This document shows positions 16,007-24,555 of a stretch of 64,000 bases of DNA, in pieces. A program made the position numbers and the translations under genes. Positions within the stretch are counted from its first letter, which is position 1; the number at the start of each line of letters is the position of its first letter. Origin of the DNA: Roseiarcus sp963721905 (lineage in GTDB: Bacteria; Pseudomonadota; Alphaproteobacteria; Rhizobiales; Beijerinckiaceae); assembly GCA_963721905.1 (NCBI GenBank), contig CAVRMF010000003.1:149189-213188 (forward strand), read 5' to 3'. A model generated the notes under the pieces. It did not search any database and was not told the origin of the DNA. It was given only the letters and a program-made list of their open reading frames with translations.

Positions 16007-18499
16007 CTACGCCTTCACCCGCACATACTCGCCCGGTGCATCGCACATGGCCTTCAGCTTGCCCTCGCCCGGCTTGCGCGCGGGGACTTTTTCCGGCGCC
16101 TGGGCGGCCACCCATTCGATCCAATCGGGCCACCAGGAGCCTGGCGTCTCCTTGGCGGCGGCGACCCAGGATTCGAAGTCGCCTTCGGGCGGGCCGTCCG
16201 TCCAGTACTGGTATTTCGGTTTGCCGGCCGGATTGACCACGCCGGCGATATGGCCGGAGCCGGCCAAAATGAAGCGCACCGGACCGCCGAAGCACTTCGC
16301 GCCCGTGAACACCCCGCGGGCGGGGGCGATGTGGTCCTCTTTGGTCGCGAGCTCGTAGACCGGGATCGTCACTTGTCTGAGGTCGAGCGTCTTACCGCCC
16401 AGAACCATGCGGCCGTTGGAGAGATCGTTCTGAAGATAGCAGTGGCGGAGGTAGAACTTGTGGTTGGCGGCCGGCATCCGCGTCGAGTCGGAGTTCCAGA
16501 CCAGGAGATCGAAGGGCATCGGTTCTTTGCCCTTGAGGTAATTGTTGACGTAGTAGGACCAGATGAGGTCGTTCGGCCGGAGCATGTTGAAGGCGTTCGC
16601 CATGGCCGAGCCTTCGAGATAGCCGTGCTCGGCCATTTTTTCCTCGACCTCCTTCAACTGTTCCGCGTCGACGAAAATCTTGAGGTCGCCTGCGTCGGTG
16701 AAGTCGACGAGGGCGGTGAAAAAGGTGACGCTGCCGATGCGCTTGTCGCCGACCGCGGCCATGTAGCCAAGTGTCGCGGCGAGCAGAGTGCCCCCGACGC
16801 AGTAGCCGATCGCGGTCACATCACACTCGCCGGTCGCCTGTTCGACGGCCTCGAGCGCCGCCAGAATGCCTTCGCGCATATAGGCGTCGAAACCCTTGTC
16901 GGCGTGGCGGCTGTCCGGATTGACCCAGGAGATGACGAAGACAGTCAAGCCTTGAGACACCGCCCAGCGAATGAACGACTTCTCCGGGTTGAGGTCGAGG
17001 ATGTAGAACTTGTTGATCCACGGCGGCACGATCAGGAGCGGGCGCTTGTACACTTGAGCCGTGGTCGGTTCGTACTGGATGAGCTCGATGAGGTCGTTGC
17101 GGAAGACCACCTTGCCGGGCGTGACCGCGAGATTGACGCCGAGCTTGAACGCGCGCGCGTCCGACTGGCGGATGCGCAAATTGCCTTTGCCCGCCTCGAT
17201 GTCCTCGGTCAGCATCTTGAGGCCGCGGACGAGATTCTCGCCGCTCTCCTGAAGCGTCACGCGCAGGAGTTCGGGATTCGTGCCGACGAAGTTCGACGGC
17301 GACAGCGCGGCGGTCACCTGCCGCAGATAGAACTGCGCCTTCTCGCGCTCATGCGGATCGAGTTCGTCCGCGCGCCTGACGAGATCGTCCGCCCAGCGCG
17401 TTGTCAGCACATAGGCCTGTTTGATGAAGTCGAAGTAGGGATTGTCGCGCCATTCCGCATCCGAGAACCGCTTGTCCGAACGATCCGGCTCGGCGACCGG
17501 CGCCGCCGGAGCGCCGCCCTGGAAGCGCTGCAGGGTCGCGGCCCACAGGTTGATGAATTGCGTCGCCAGCGCGGTCTGCGCCTCGAGCGCCCGTTGGGGC
17601 TCGGACATGTAGTATTCGGCGATATGGCCGAGAGACCGGACCATCTCTCCAACGTCGTCGGCGAAGGTGGTCTTGATCACGCCGGTCTCGCGCGGCCGCA
17701 GATAGGCCGCAAGCGCCTTGCCTGACTGCTCGATCACGCGGGCGATGTTGTTGGCCAGCGCGTCGACGTCGGGCGTCCGATACGGGGCGCCTGGGCCGAA
17801 GACCGCGCCTGCGCCAAGGCCTGTCGCGGCAGCGGCAGCCGGAGGGGCTGGCGGCTTCGCGCTCGGCGCCGACGCAGCCTCGCTCGACGCCGGTCGCGCC
17901 ACGGACTGCGATGCGGGGGGCCGTTCGACAGCGGTTGGCGTCGCCGCGGCCGGCGGCGATTCGACATCCTTCGAAATTGGCTGCGGTTCGGGCGCGCGGA
18001 TCCGCTTCGCCTTTTTCGGCTCGGCGCGCTCCGCCGTCGTCGTGGAAGGCGCTTTTTCCGGCGCGGGCGCCGCGGCCGGTTCGGGCGCGGCTTTGGTCTT
18101 CGCTCTCGGCTGCGCAGCCGGCGGTTCTTGCCGGGCCGCCGACGCCGGCTCGCTCTGGGTTGCAAGCTTGGGGATCGATGGCGCCGCCGCTTTTCGCGCG
18201 GGGGCCTTGGGCTCGTCAGGTTTGCGCGAGGGCTCTGCGGCCGCTGCGCGGCCGGAGGACGGGGCGTCCGCACGAGCGCGGGTCGGATAGCTAGGCCGCA
18301 CGGGAGGCTTGGCGGTATTCAGCGCGGTGACCCATTTTTCGGCCGCCTGGGCCTTGAGCGCGCTGTCGCGCCGCGCGCTTGCCGCGACGGGCTCCGCCTT
18401 GGCTGCGTCGTCCGGAGCCGCTGGTTCGCTCGCCTGATTCGGCTTGGCGCGGGCGGCCTTGGCGGGGGATTTTGGGGTAGTCTCGCCGATCTTGGTCAT
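16007..18499 (-). CDS. phaC: Class I poly(3-hydroxyalkanoate) polymerase with a long N-terminal extension
   Basis: PhaC polymerises (R)-3-hydroxyacyl-CoA into PHA at the granule surface. The catalytic core occupies the C-terminal 600 residues: the lipase-like box GYCVGG with the nucleophilic Cys near residue 566, the catalytic Asp in ATKEDHIAP near 721 and the His in GSGHIAGVVNP near 748. WINKFYILDLNPEKSFIRW and VWNSDSTRMPAANHKFYLR are class I signatures. Ahead of this lies a segment of about 225 residues made almost only of Pro, Ala, Lys, Glu and Ser (low complexity), which typical class I enzymes of about 590 residues lack. No phaA, phaB or phasin gene is nearby. The ATG at 18499 has a poor ribosome binding site, but an upstream GTG adds just one residue. 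Confidence 0.93.
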   Translation of the reverse strand: MTKIGETTPKSPAKAARAKPNQASEPAAPDDAAKAEPVAASARRDSALKAQAAEKWVTALNTAKPPVRPSYPTRARADAPSSGRAAAAEPSRKPDEPKAPARKAAAPSIPKLATQSEPASAARQEPPAAQPRAKTKAAPEPAAAPAPEKAPSTTTAERAEPKKAKRIRAPEPQPISKDVESPPAAATPTAVERPPASQSVARPASSEAASAPSAKPPAPPAAAAATGLGAGAVFGPGAPYRTPDVDALANNIARVIEQSGKALAAYLRPRETGVIKTTFADDVGEMVRSLGHIAEYYMSEPQRALEAQTALATQFINLWAATLQRFQGGAPAAPVAEPDRSDKRFSDAEWRDNPYFDFIKQAYVLTTRWADDLVRRADELDPHEREKAQFYLRQVTAALSPSNFVGTNPELLRVTLQESGENLVRGLKMLTEDIEAGKGNLRIRQSDARAFKLGVNLAVTPGKVVFRNDLIELIQYEPTTAQVYKRPLLIVPPWINKFYILDLNPEKSFIRWAVSQGLTVFVISWVNPDSRHADKGFDAYMREGILAALEAVEQATGECDVTAIGYCVGGTLLAATLGYMAAVGDKRIGSVTFFTALVDFTDAGDLKIFVDAEQLKEVEEKMAEHGYLEGSAMANAFNMLRPNDLIWSYYVNNYLKGKEPMPFDLLVWNSDSTRMPAANHKFYLRHCYLQNDLSNGRMVLGGKTLDLRQVTIPVYELATKEDHIAPARGVFTGAKCFGGPVRFILAGSGHIAGVVNPAGKPKYQYWTDGPPEGDFESWVAAAKETPGSWWPDWIEWVAAQAPEKVPARKPGEGKLKAMCDAPGEYVRVKA

Positions 18500-18650
18500 C
18501 ACAAAGAGCGTTCCCTTATCGCCGCCGGGGAGGACCCAGTCCCGTTTTCGTCATAATAGGTCACTAGCCCTGCCGTGCGCCACAAAGACTTTCGGCGGGA
18601 CGACAATTCATCGCCCTGGCGGGTGTGAGACCGGAGGAGAGGAGAACATC

Positions 18651-19055
18651 ATGGCGAGGGCGAGGACGACGATCCGGGTTCTGGCCGTTGCCGCATGCGG
18701 ATGGGGCGCCGCCGCCTCCGCCCAGCAGGCCGACAACCCCCTCCGGAGCGTCGCGAAAGGCGCGGCGAAAATGGTCGGCTTTGCGACTGACGTCGGACCA
18801 CCGGCGGATTTCGTTCTCCAGTCCCGACCGCAAGGCGATCTGGACTTCATCCCGGTCTTTCAGTCCCCGCCCGAACCCGCCAAGCCCGTGCTGAACGACA
18901 AGGAGCTCAAGGCGGTCAAGGGCGACCTCGATTCGGTCGGGAAGGCTCACGACGCCATCCGCAGCGCTTTCCCGCCGTCGGCCAAGGCGGTTGCGGAGCA
19001 GAAAGCGGCCGAGGCAAAGAAGGCGCAGGCGAAGCCCCCGGCCGCAAACCAGTAG
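18651..19055 (+). CDS. Small secreted hypothetical protein
   Basis: A 134-residue protein with ATG 18651 behind a strong GGAGGAGAGGAG region. It starts MARARTTIRVLAVAACGWGA with a signal peptide ending ASA, so it is probably periplasmic. The mature part contains VAKGAAKMVGFATDVGPPAD and FIPVFQSPPEPAKPVLNDKE, then a helical, Ala/Lys-rich tail (AVAEQKAAEAKKAQAKPP). I do not recognise a family. It diverges from phaC and precedes the aminotransferase gene on the same strand by about 100 bp. Confidence 0.65.
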   Translation: MARARTTIRVLAVAACGWGAAASAQQADNPLRSVAKGAAKMVGFATDVGPPADFVLQSRPQGDLDFIPVFQSPPEPAKPVLNDKELKAVKGDLDSVGKAHDAIRSAFPPSAKAVAEQKAAEAKKAQAKPPAANQ

Positions 19056-19152
19056 GAACGGGTTTGCGGCGACGCCCCGCCCGATGCTAACAGAGGCGCC
19101 CTGGCGCGAGCGCGCCGAAACCGGGCTTTTCCATTAAGGACATTTGCGGCCG

Positions 19153-20370
19153 ATGAGCGACTTCCACCGCGTGCGGCGCCTGCCGCCTTACGTCTTCGAA
19201 GAGGTCAACAAGCTCAAGGCCAAGGCTCGCGCCGGCGGCGCCGACATCGTCGATCTCGGAATGGGCAATCCGGATCTGCCGGCGCCCAAGCATGTGCTCG
19301 AGAAGCTGGTCGAGACGGTCGGCAAGCCCCGCACCGACCGCTATTCGGCGTCCAAGGGTATCGCCGGGCTGCGTCGCGCACAGGCCGGCTACTACGCCCG
19401 CCGGTTTGGCGTGAAGCTCGATCCCGAGACCCAGGTTGTGGCGACGCTCGGCTCCAAGGAGGGCTTCGCCAACATGGCGCAGGCGATCACCGCGCCGGGC
19501 GACGTGGTGCTGGTGCCCAATCCATCCTATCCGATCCACGCCTTCGGCTTCCTGATGGCGGGCGGCGCCATCCGCTCGGTTCCGTCGGCGCCCACGCCCG
19601 AATTCTTCACCGCGCTCGAGCGCGCGATCGTCCATTCGATCCCGAAGCCGATCGCGGTCGTCGTCTGCTATCCGTCCAACCCGACGGCGATGGTCGCCTC
19701 GCTCGACTTCTACAAGGACCTCGTCATCTTTGCGCGCAAGCACGAGATTTTCGTGCTCTCCGACGTCGCCTACGCCGAAGTCTATTTCGACGGCGAGCCG
19801 CCGCCGTCGGTTCTTCAGGCGCCCGGCGCCCTCGACGTGGCGGTCGAGTTTTCCTCGATGTCGAAGACCTTCTCGATGGCCGGCTGGCGCATCGGCTTCG
19901 CCGTCGGCAACGAGCGGCTTCTCGCCGCGCTCGCCCGCGTCAAGTCCTATCTCGACTACGGCGCCTATACGCCGATCCAGGTCGCAGCCGCCGCCGCGCT
20001 CAATGGGCCGGAGGATTGCATTCGCGAGATGCGTGCGACCTACAAGCGCCGTCGCGACGTGATGATCGAAAGCTTCGCCGCCGCCGGCTGGCCGATCGAC
20101 AAGCCGAGCGCCTCGATGTTCGCCTGGACCCCGGTGCCGGAGCGCTTCCGCCATCTCGGCAGCCTCGAATTTTCGAAGCTCCTGATCGAGAAGGCCGACG
20201 TCGCCGTCGCGCCGGGCATCGGCTTCGGCGAGCACGGCGACGATTTCGTGCGCCTTGCGCTGGTCGAGAACGAGCAGCGCATCCGCCAGGCCGCGCGCGG
20301 CGTCCGGCGCTTCTTCGAAACCGCCGACGCGACGCTGCACAATGTGGTGAAGCTCAAGCAGCCGGCGTGA
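19153..20370 (+). CDS. Class I/II PLP aminotransferase (LL-DAP aminotransferase / AlaC-like)
   Basis: A 405-residue fold-type I aminotransferase. The N-terminal FHRVRRLPPYVFEEVNKLKA and DIVDLGMGNPDLPAPKHVLE match the group annotated as LL-diaminopimelate aminotransferase or glutamate-pyruvate aminotransferase AlaC. The PLP lysine is in SSMSKTFSMAGWRIGFAVGN. Other landmarks are VCYPSNPTA and the C-terminal FVRLALVENEQRIRQA, with the Arg that binds the substrate carboxylate. In related genomes this gene often precedes homoserine dehydrogenase, which is not the case here. ATG 19153 is chosen; a TTG three codons upstream is closer to the AAGGA site. Confidence 0.85.
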   Translation: MSDFHRVRRLPPYVFEEVNKLKAKARAGGADIVDLGMGNPDLPAPKHVLEKLVETVGKPRTDRYSASKGIAGLRRAQAGYYARRFGVKLDPETQVVATLGSKEGFANMAQAITAPGDVVLVPNPSYPIHAFGFLMAGGAIRSVPSAPTPEFFTALERAIVHSIPKPIAVVVCYPSNPTAMVASLDFYKDLVIFARKHEIFVLSDVAYAEVYFDGEPPPSVLQAPGALDVAVEFSSMSKTFSMAGWRIGFAVGNERLLAALARVKSYLDYGAYTPIQVAAAAALNGPEDCIREMRATYKRRRDVMIESFAAAGWPIDKPSASMFAWTPVPERFRHLGSLEFSKLLIEKADVAVAPGIGFGEHGDDFVRLALVENEQRIRQAARGVRRFFETADATLHNVVKLKQPA

Positions 20371-20505
20371 GCGGGGGCGAAAGCGCTGCTCCGTTCGGAG
20401 GGCCGCCAGTAGACCGATGACGGCGCCATTTCTTGACCCTTGCGCGGAGTTCGACGACCGATCGCCTGCCCCCCATCTTTGGCGATCAGAACGTCGGCCG
20501 GGGCT

Positions 20506-20544
20506 GCCCTGTTTAACAGGGGCGACTCCCCTGTTTAACAGGGC
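20506..20544. repeat. Nested palindrome: two CCCTGTTTAACAGGG units in a 39-bp hairpin
   Basis: A 17-bp arm at 20506-20522 and its exact reverse complement at 20528-20544 enclose the loop CGACT. Each arm also contains the near-perfect palindrome CCCTGTTTAACAGGG. The structure can form one long hairpin or two short ones. Confidence 0.8.
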
Positions 20545-20710
20545 AAGAACAGGGAGGTGCGGCCTTCCGGCGTGCTTCTCGACATGAAAATCTTTTGATT
20601 GCAATAGATTACGCGGAAACGCTGCGCGCTGGGATCAAGCAAAATAACAGGAGCGTAACAGGTCGTTATCAGGGCGATAACAGGCGGCGTTTTGGTGCGA
20701 ACAGGCAAAG
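20545..20710. repeat. Cluster of TAACAGG short motifs
   Basis: After the large palindrome, the motif AACAGG recurs: AACAGGGAGG, TAACAGGAGC, TAACAGGTCG, ATAACAGGCG (preceded by the inverted TTATCAGGG) and AACAGGCAAA. Such runs are dispersed intergenic repeats in this bacterial group. No gene function is evident. Confidence 0.55.
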
Positions 20711-20769
20711 CGATTCCGGGCTTGCGGAAGCGCGCCGTCGGGCTCGGAGACGGGTGCGCCGGCGACCTC

Positions 20770-21122
20770 GCTGGTGCTCGGAAAGGTGCCGCGAAAGGAC
20801 GAGATTCTCTATCCTTTCGCCCATCCGCGTTGGCGGCAGTCAGGCCTCTCACCTGCTGAAATACTTCTTTGCCGACCGCCATGGGGGCGACTTCCCCAAA
20901 TTTCCGGCGCGTTACGATCTCTGCAGGGCCGATCCGGCCGTCGTCGAGCCGGCGCTCCGCCGGGCGGGTTTCGGAGAGGTCCTGACCGCCCCCTTCTGGG
21001 GCGACCGCTATTTCAGGCATTTGCCCGGAATTAGGGAGGCCGGCGACGCGCTCAGCTCGCTCGCCGAGCAACGCGACTGGCGCCTGCTCGCGAGCTACGC
21101 CTACACGATCGGGCGCAAGTGA
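20770..21122 (+). pseudogene. SAM-dependent methyltransferase C-terminal remnant
   Basis: Frame 2 reads VPRKDEILYPFAHPRWRQSG and SPAEIL; the continuation KYFFADRHGGDFPKF lies in another frame and runs on as AGFGEVLTAPFWGDRYFRHL to TGA 21120-21122. The order recalls the C-terminal half of class I methyltransferases of this type. The N-terminal SAM-binding motifs are missing and a frameshift lies near 20862, so this is a remnant. The 5' side is replaced by the TAACAGG repeats. Confidence 0.55.
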
Positions 21123-21561
21123 ACGAGCCCGACGAGAGGGGCAGGGCGGATTCGAGCCCGCGGGTCCGGGCAATCCGGTCGGCGGCGGCGAAGCCGAAAC
21201 CGCAGCGCGAACGGGCGCCCGATCGACGCTGTGGACTTCGTCTCGATGGTCGAGAGGAAACTCGGCCTGCGCGGAATCGGGCCGCGCCTCCTTGAGGCCG
21301 CTCGATGGACAGGCTAGGAATTCAATGGGCGGCGCGAGGAACAACGCAACTAACAATCTCCGGTGTGACGGTGAGAACAAACGTCGAACAAAATTCAGTC
21401 TTTGGCAAGACAATATTTGTTTCTCTGACAGCCGTGCCCGACCCCGCTTGGGCGGCTGTTTCGTTGGCATTGCCGTCGGGGCGCTATGACCCCAAGGCCG
21501 AGCGGACCAATTCAGCAACTGTGCAGTCGCATGGCCGCCGCCAAGCAGATACTTCGCGCGA
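21123..21561. other. Intergenic region ahead of the DUF4209-like gene
   Basis: About 440 bp without a recognised gene. A short plus-strand frame near 21217-21318 reads PIDAVDFVSMVERKLG and ends in TAG; it looks like a protein fragment, but I cannot name it. From about 21330 onward the base composition becomes less GC-rich, continuing into the following genes, which marks the left edge of the foreign-looking segment. Confidence 0.4.
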
Positions 21562-23481
21562 ATGAGCGAGAACACTAACAATGCAGCTTCTGGCCAGCAT
21601 GACACGTCACCGCCAGTGCCGCCTTGGTTACGGGCCACCGCCGACGATATTGCCAGCGTCGACATCGAGGCTCCACTCAACGGAGCAACAACTGCCGACT
21701 GCAACGAGCTGAGCGATCTCTACCGAGCGGCCATGACGCCCAGTGACGGTTCGGCGGAACCGCCCGACACGGCGACAGTCCGTGCCTTCGTAATGCTGTC
21801 GGCCGTAACAAGCATGCATTTCAAGCCCGAGGAGCGCAATGAGCCGTTCGGGCCGATGGTGGTTTTCGCCGATGGCCGTCGATCGGCAGTCCCTTCCGAT
21901 TTCCGCTCGCATGTTGACCTTCTCGCGGACATGGCGGAACGCGCCAGCCATCCCGTACTTCGTGCACGGCTTTCCGACGTGTGTTGGCTGCTTGATCGGA
22001 AACAAGGCAAATTGGCCTTTGCAGCTATCACTGCGTACACGGGCATAGTCCAGCAGACGAACGATGGTAAGCTGAAGCACCGCTTTGCAACTGACAGTGG
22101 CGCGCTTCAGCACGATGCCAGAGACTATCTTCGTCGAGGATTGCAAATCGGCCGTTCGGTCGGCTGGGACAAGCCGGAAACGATTGCCGCGCGCGACCTC
22201 GTGAAGAGGCTCAGGGAGCAGGCCCTGGCAAATGGGGCCTTGGTCCCCATCCACTGGTTTTCCGATCTCGATCTCAGTTTTGGCGTGTCTGATCCAGCCG
22301 CGGTCGGCGGAAGTCTCGACAGCGTTCTCGCGAAAGTGCCTGTTGGCTCGGATTCGCATAGCGTCGCCGATCTCTGGCGGTTGGCCGCTCGCGCCTACCA
22401 ATTTGCCAATATGGATGACGATAAGAACCGATGCCTTGGGGAGGCGGCCGAGGCATTGGTGGCCGAGGCCGAATCCAGACAAGGTTCGGCCATGCTAGCG
22501 TCGCACTTTCTGAGCGCCGCGATTGCGCAACTCCACGGCATCCCCGGCAAGAAGGACAGACGTACGGCGCTGCGTCACAGGCTGATAGACTTCCAGAGCC
22601 GCGTGCCGGAAGAGATGTCCGTCTTCTCGCAGGAGCTTGATCTTCGGGAAATTGCCGAGAGGGCCCAGAAGGCTGTCGGCGGCGGCAGCTTGCTCGACAA
22701 GTTATTCATCTTTTCCGCATTATCTAGTTCTCCAGACCCAGAGAAGCTTGCAAGCGATGCCGTAGCGGCCATTACGAAACATCCATTGTCTTCGCTGTTT
22801 GGGGGCTGGCACCTGGATCGTGAGGGGAAGGTCATCCATCGCACGCAAGGTGGTGGCTTCGGCGATGGCGCTGACAATTCAGCCATTCGTCAGCAGATCG
22901 CACAAGCCGAAGTCATTCGCAGGAAGTTGGTGGCTTCGGGGCAGATCGAGGCGGCCCGACATGCGATACTTGAACAGCATTTCATTTCGGACGACGTCTT
23001 CGTCGCTCTTCTGCAATACAGCCCATTCGTTCCGCCTGATCTCGTCAGAACCTTTGCACGTGCCTACGCGCGCTTCTTTCAGGGAGACTTCGTCAGCGCG
23101 ATCTACATTCTCACGCCATTGTTGGAAAACTCGCTGCGACATGTGATGAAGTCTAACGGGCACGATGTCACTATCTTTGACGACGCGACCCGGACGCAGC
23201 AGGATCGAACGATATCCTCTTTATTCGAGCAGATGCGTCCCGAACTAGACACCATTTTGACGACCGCTATTACGGCCGACATTGAGAGCGTGTTCCTGAC
23301 CAAGCCCGGCCCTTACCTCCGACACGCCCTCGCGCACGGCCTTCTGCACGATGGGGACCCATATGGAGCGGACGCGATTTATGCCTGTTGGCTGATTTTT
23401 CGGCTGTGCCTATTGCCACTGTACCCGCATGGGGAATGGTTGCGGTCGACGTTCAATGGCAGCGAATTATTCCGCGCATGA
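21562..23481 (+). CDS. DUF4209-like protein with HEPN-type RxxxxHG motif
   Basis: A 639-residue, apparently soluble protein. The first 450 residues are mostly helical with no named motif. The C-terminal part (about 490-625) contains FARAYARFFQGDFVSAIYIL, then TPLLENSLRHVMKSNG, and ends with PYLRHALAHGLLHDGD. The last carries R-H-x-x-x-H-G, which corresponds to the RNxxxHG signature of DUF4209 and to the R-x4-H ribonuclease motif of HEPN domains. HEPN proteins are often RNases in toxin-antitoxin and abortive-infection systems; that role is inferred here. Codon use is less GC-rich than in neighbouring genes, and an HTH remnant and HNH nuclease gene follow with overlapping frames. The ATG at 21562 has no strong ribosome binding site. 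Confidence 0.65.
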   Translation: MSENTNNAASGQHDTSPPVPPWLRATADDIASVDIEAPLNGATTADCNELSDLYRAAMTPSDGSAEPPDTATVRAFVMLSAVTSMHFKPEERNEPFGPMVVFADGRRSAVPSDFRSHVDLLADMAERASHPVLRARLSDVCWLLDRKQGKLAFAAITAYTGIVQQTNDGKLKHRFATDSGALQHDARDYLRRGLQIGRSVGWDKPETIAARDLVKRLREQALANGALVPIHWFSDLDLSFGVSDPAAVGGSLDSVLAKVPVGSDSHSVADLWRLAARAYQFANMDDDKNRCLGEAAEALVAEAESRQGSAMLASHFLSAAIAQLHGIPGKKDRRTALRHRLIDFQSRVPEEMSVFSQELDLREIAERAQKAVGGGSLLDKLFIFSALSSSPDPEKLASDAVAAITKHPLSSLFGGWHLDREGKVIHRTQGGGFGDGADNSAIRQQIAQAEVIRRKLVASGQIEAARHAILEQHFISDDVFVALLQYSPFVPPDLVRTFARAYARFFQGDFVSAIYILTPLLENSLRHVMKSNGHDVTIFDDATRTQQDRTISSLFEQMRPELDTILTTAITADIESVFLTKPGPYLRHALAHGLLHDGDPYGADAIYACWLIFRLCLLPLYPHGEWLRSTFNGSELFRA

Positions 23482-23641
23482 ACTCAGTGTTCCGCAATGG
23501 GCGCGGCAAATCGCCAGCCTGACCCTGGAGGAGGCGGCTGACAAGCTCGCCATCAAAGACGCGCGCGGTGTTCGTGGCGGGGAGCGACTGGTCGCCTACG
23601 AAACGATCTCAACTCTACAATGCCGGAGACACCCCGAATGA
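23456..23641 (+). CDS. Short HTH-like ORF between the DUF4209-like and HNH genes (remnant or small gene)
   Basis: A 61-codon frame overlaps the 3' end of the DUF4209-like gene by 26 bases and the 5' end of the HNH gene by 22 bases. The segment PQWARQIASLTLEEAADKLA followed by IKDARGVRGGERLVAYE closely recalls the N-terminal helix-turn-helix of XRE/ImmA-IrrE type proteins (LxWARExAGLSLEEAAxKLG). After residue 45 the similarity ends. It is either a truncated regulator gene or a very small coupled protein. I cannot tell which from sequence. Confidence 0.45.
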   Translation: MAANYSAHELSVPQWARQIASLTLEEAADKLAIKDARGVRGGERLVAYETISTLQCRRHPE

Positions 23642-24141
23642 TTATTGAGTCGGCGAACGCCAGACAATGCCCTTGCGGCAAGACGTTCGTCCCCCAAAAC
23701 GACCGGTTCCGCAAGCGCCGCTATTGCTATGACTGCGCCCCCGAAAGGGATCCGGGCTATTCCCGCGATCTTTATGTCGCGCGGAGGGCCAAGCATCCCC
23801 TCAGCTTCGACCACATTCGAGAGCGCGCGGAGCGAAAGGGCCTCGCTTTTGAACTATCGCGCCCGCGCATGCAGGAATTGCAGGGGCAAGCGAGGACTGG
23901 CAGGTGCGAAGCCACCGGCCTGCCTTTCGATCTCGACGCAGGGGTGGATCGAAACCCGTACTTTCCCAGCCTCGACCGCATCGACAACAGCAAAGGCTAT
24001 CTCGACGACAACGTCCGCGTCGTCGTGAGGGCCTTCAATCTGATTCGCGGCGATTGGGATGATCGGACTTTCGATCGGATCATTGTCCGCTATCTCAAGG
24101 AGCGCCGGCGGCGGCGCGAGCTGGCGGAGAAAAGTTCATGA
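23620..24141 (+). CDS. HNH-type endonuclease with N-terminal zinc ribbon
   Basis: A 173-residue protein. Near the N-terminus a Cys-rich segment (CPCGKTFVPQ ... RRYCYDCAPE) can bind zinc. The C-terminal half has TGRCEATGLPFDLDAG, then PSLDRIDNSKGYLDDNVRVV and AFNLIRGDW, the pattern of phage and restriction-linked HNH proteins in which LDRID is the central metal/DNA motif and the final Asn lies in the helix. A classic HNH His is replaced in the loop, as seen in this subgroup. The gene follows the DUF4209-like gene and the HTH remnant on the same strand. A role in DNA cleavage is inferred, probably within a mobile or defence module. Confidence 0.7.
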   Translation: MPETPRMIIESANARQCPCGKTFVPQNDRFRKRRYCYDCAPERDPGYSRDLYVARRAKHPLSFDHIRERAERKGLAFELSRPRMQELQGQARTGRCEATGLPFDLDAGVDRNPYFPSLDRIDNSKGYLDDNVRVVVRAFNLIRGDWDDRTFDRIIVRYLKERRRRRELAEKSS

Positions 24142-24313
24142 TCTGCAAGTCGGAATGGCCCCTTTCAGGCTTTACGGGTCTTACGGGGACACATGCATAT
24201 TTCCCCTTTTTTCGCTCGCGCCTGCGGCCAAGAGGACGCGGCGGCGCCCGATTACGGGGGACATGATACGCATTGCATAATATCGCGGTCCGATCACGCT
24301 GGCTCGGCGGTTC
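24142..24313. other. Intergenic region with TACGGGG-ACA direct repeats
   Basis: Two similar stretches, TACGGGGACACATGCATATT (about 24182) and TACGGGGGACATGATACGCA (about 24253), lie in direct orientation. Sequences of this kind occur around REP-associated (IS200-like) transposase genes, but no such gene is present. No coding frame is convincing. Confidence 0.35.
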
Positions 24314-24555
24314 TTACACCGGTCCTTCGCCGATATTGGTCAACACGACGCTGGCGTCGGGAAAGCGTGCCGTGATTTCGAGCGTGCCGCCGAGGGCTTC
24401 GACGGTGCGGCGCAGATTGCTCACATGCATGTCGGCGCGCTTTTCGAGCTTCGCCACGGCTGGCCCACAGTGAGAGTCATGGCCATGTCTTCCTCTGATA
24501 GGGCGAGCGCCTTTCTCAACTCTTCGAGCGCCTTGCCCGAATCGCGACCGCTCAC
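24314..24555 (-). pseudogene. XRE-family HTH regulator, frameshifted
   Basis: From GTG 24555 (overlapping the stop of the cyclase gene as GTGA) the frame reads MSGRDSGKALEELRKALAL and SEEDMAMTLTVGQ. One base then appears to be missing near 24463 and the adjoining frame continues AVAKLEKRADMHVSNLRRTV and EALGGTLEITARFPDASVVL to TAA at 24314. Joined, this gives a compact XRE protein of about 80 residues of the HigA-like antitoxin type (VxKLEKRxDMxVSxLRxxVEALGG). No toxin gene is adjacent. Confidence 0.7.

Noticed and set aside
15989..17725. 578-codon plus-strand frame
   Set aside because: It lies antisense to phaC, which has all catalytic motifs.
19087..20604. 505-codon minus-strand frame
   Set aside because: It is antisense to the aminotransferase gene with its intact PLP lysine motif.
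21123..21200. tRNA-like GGATTCGAGCCC stretch
   Set aside because: No acceptor stem or cloverleaf can be formed around it.
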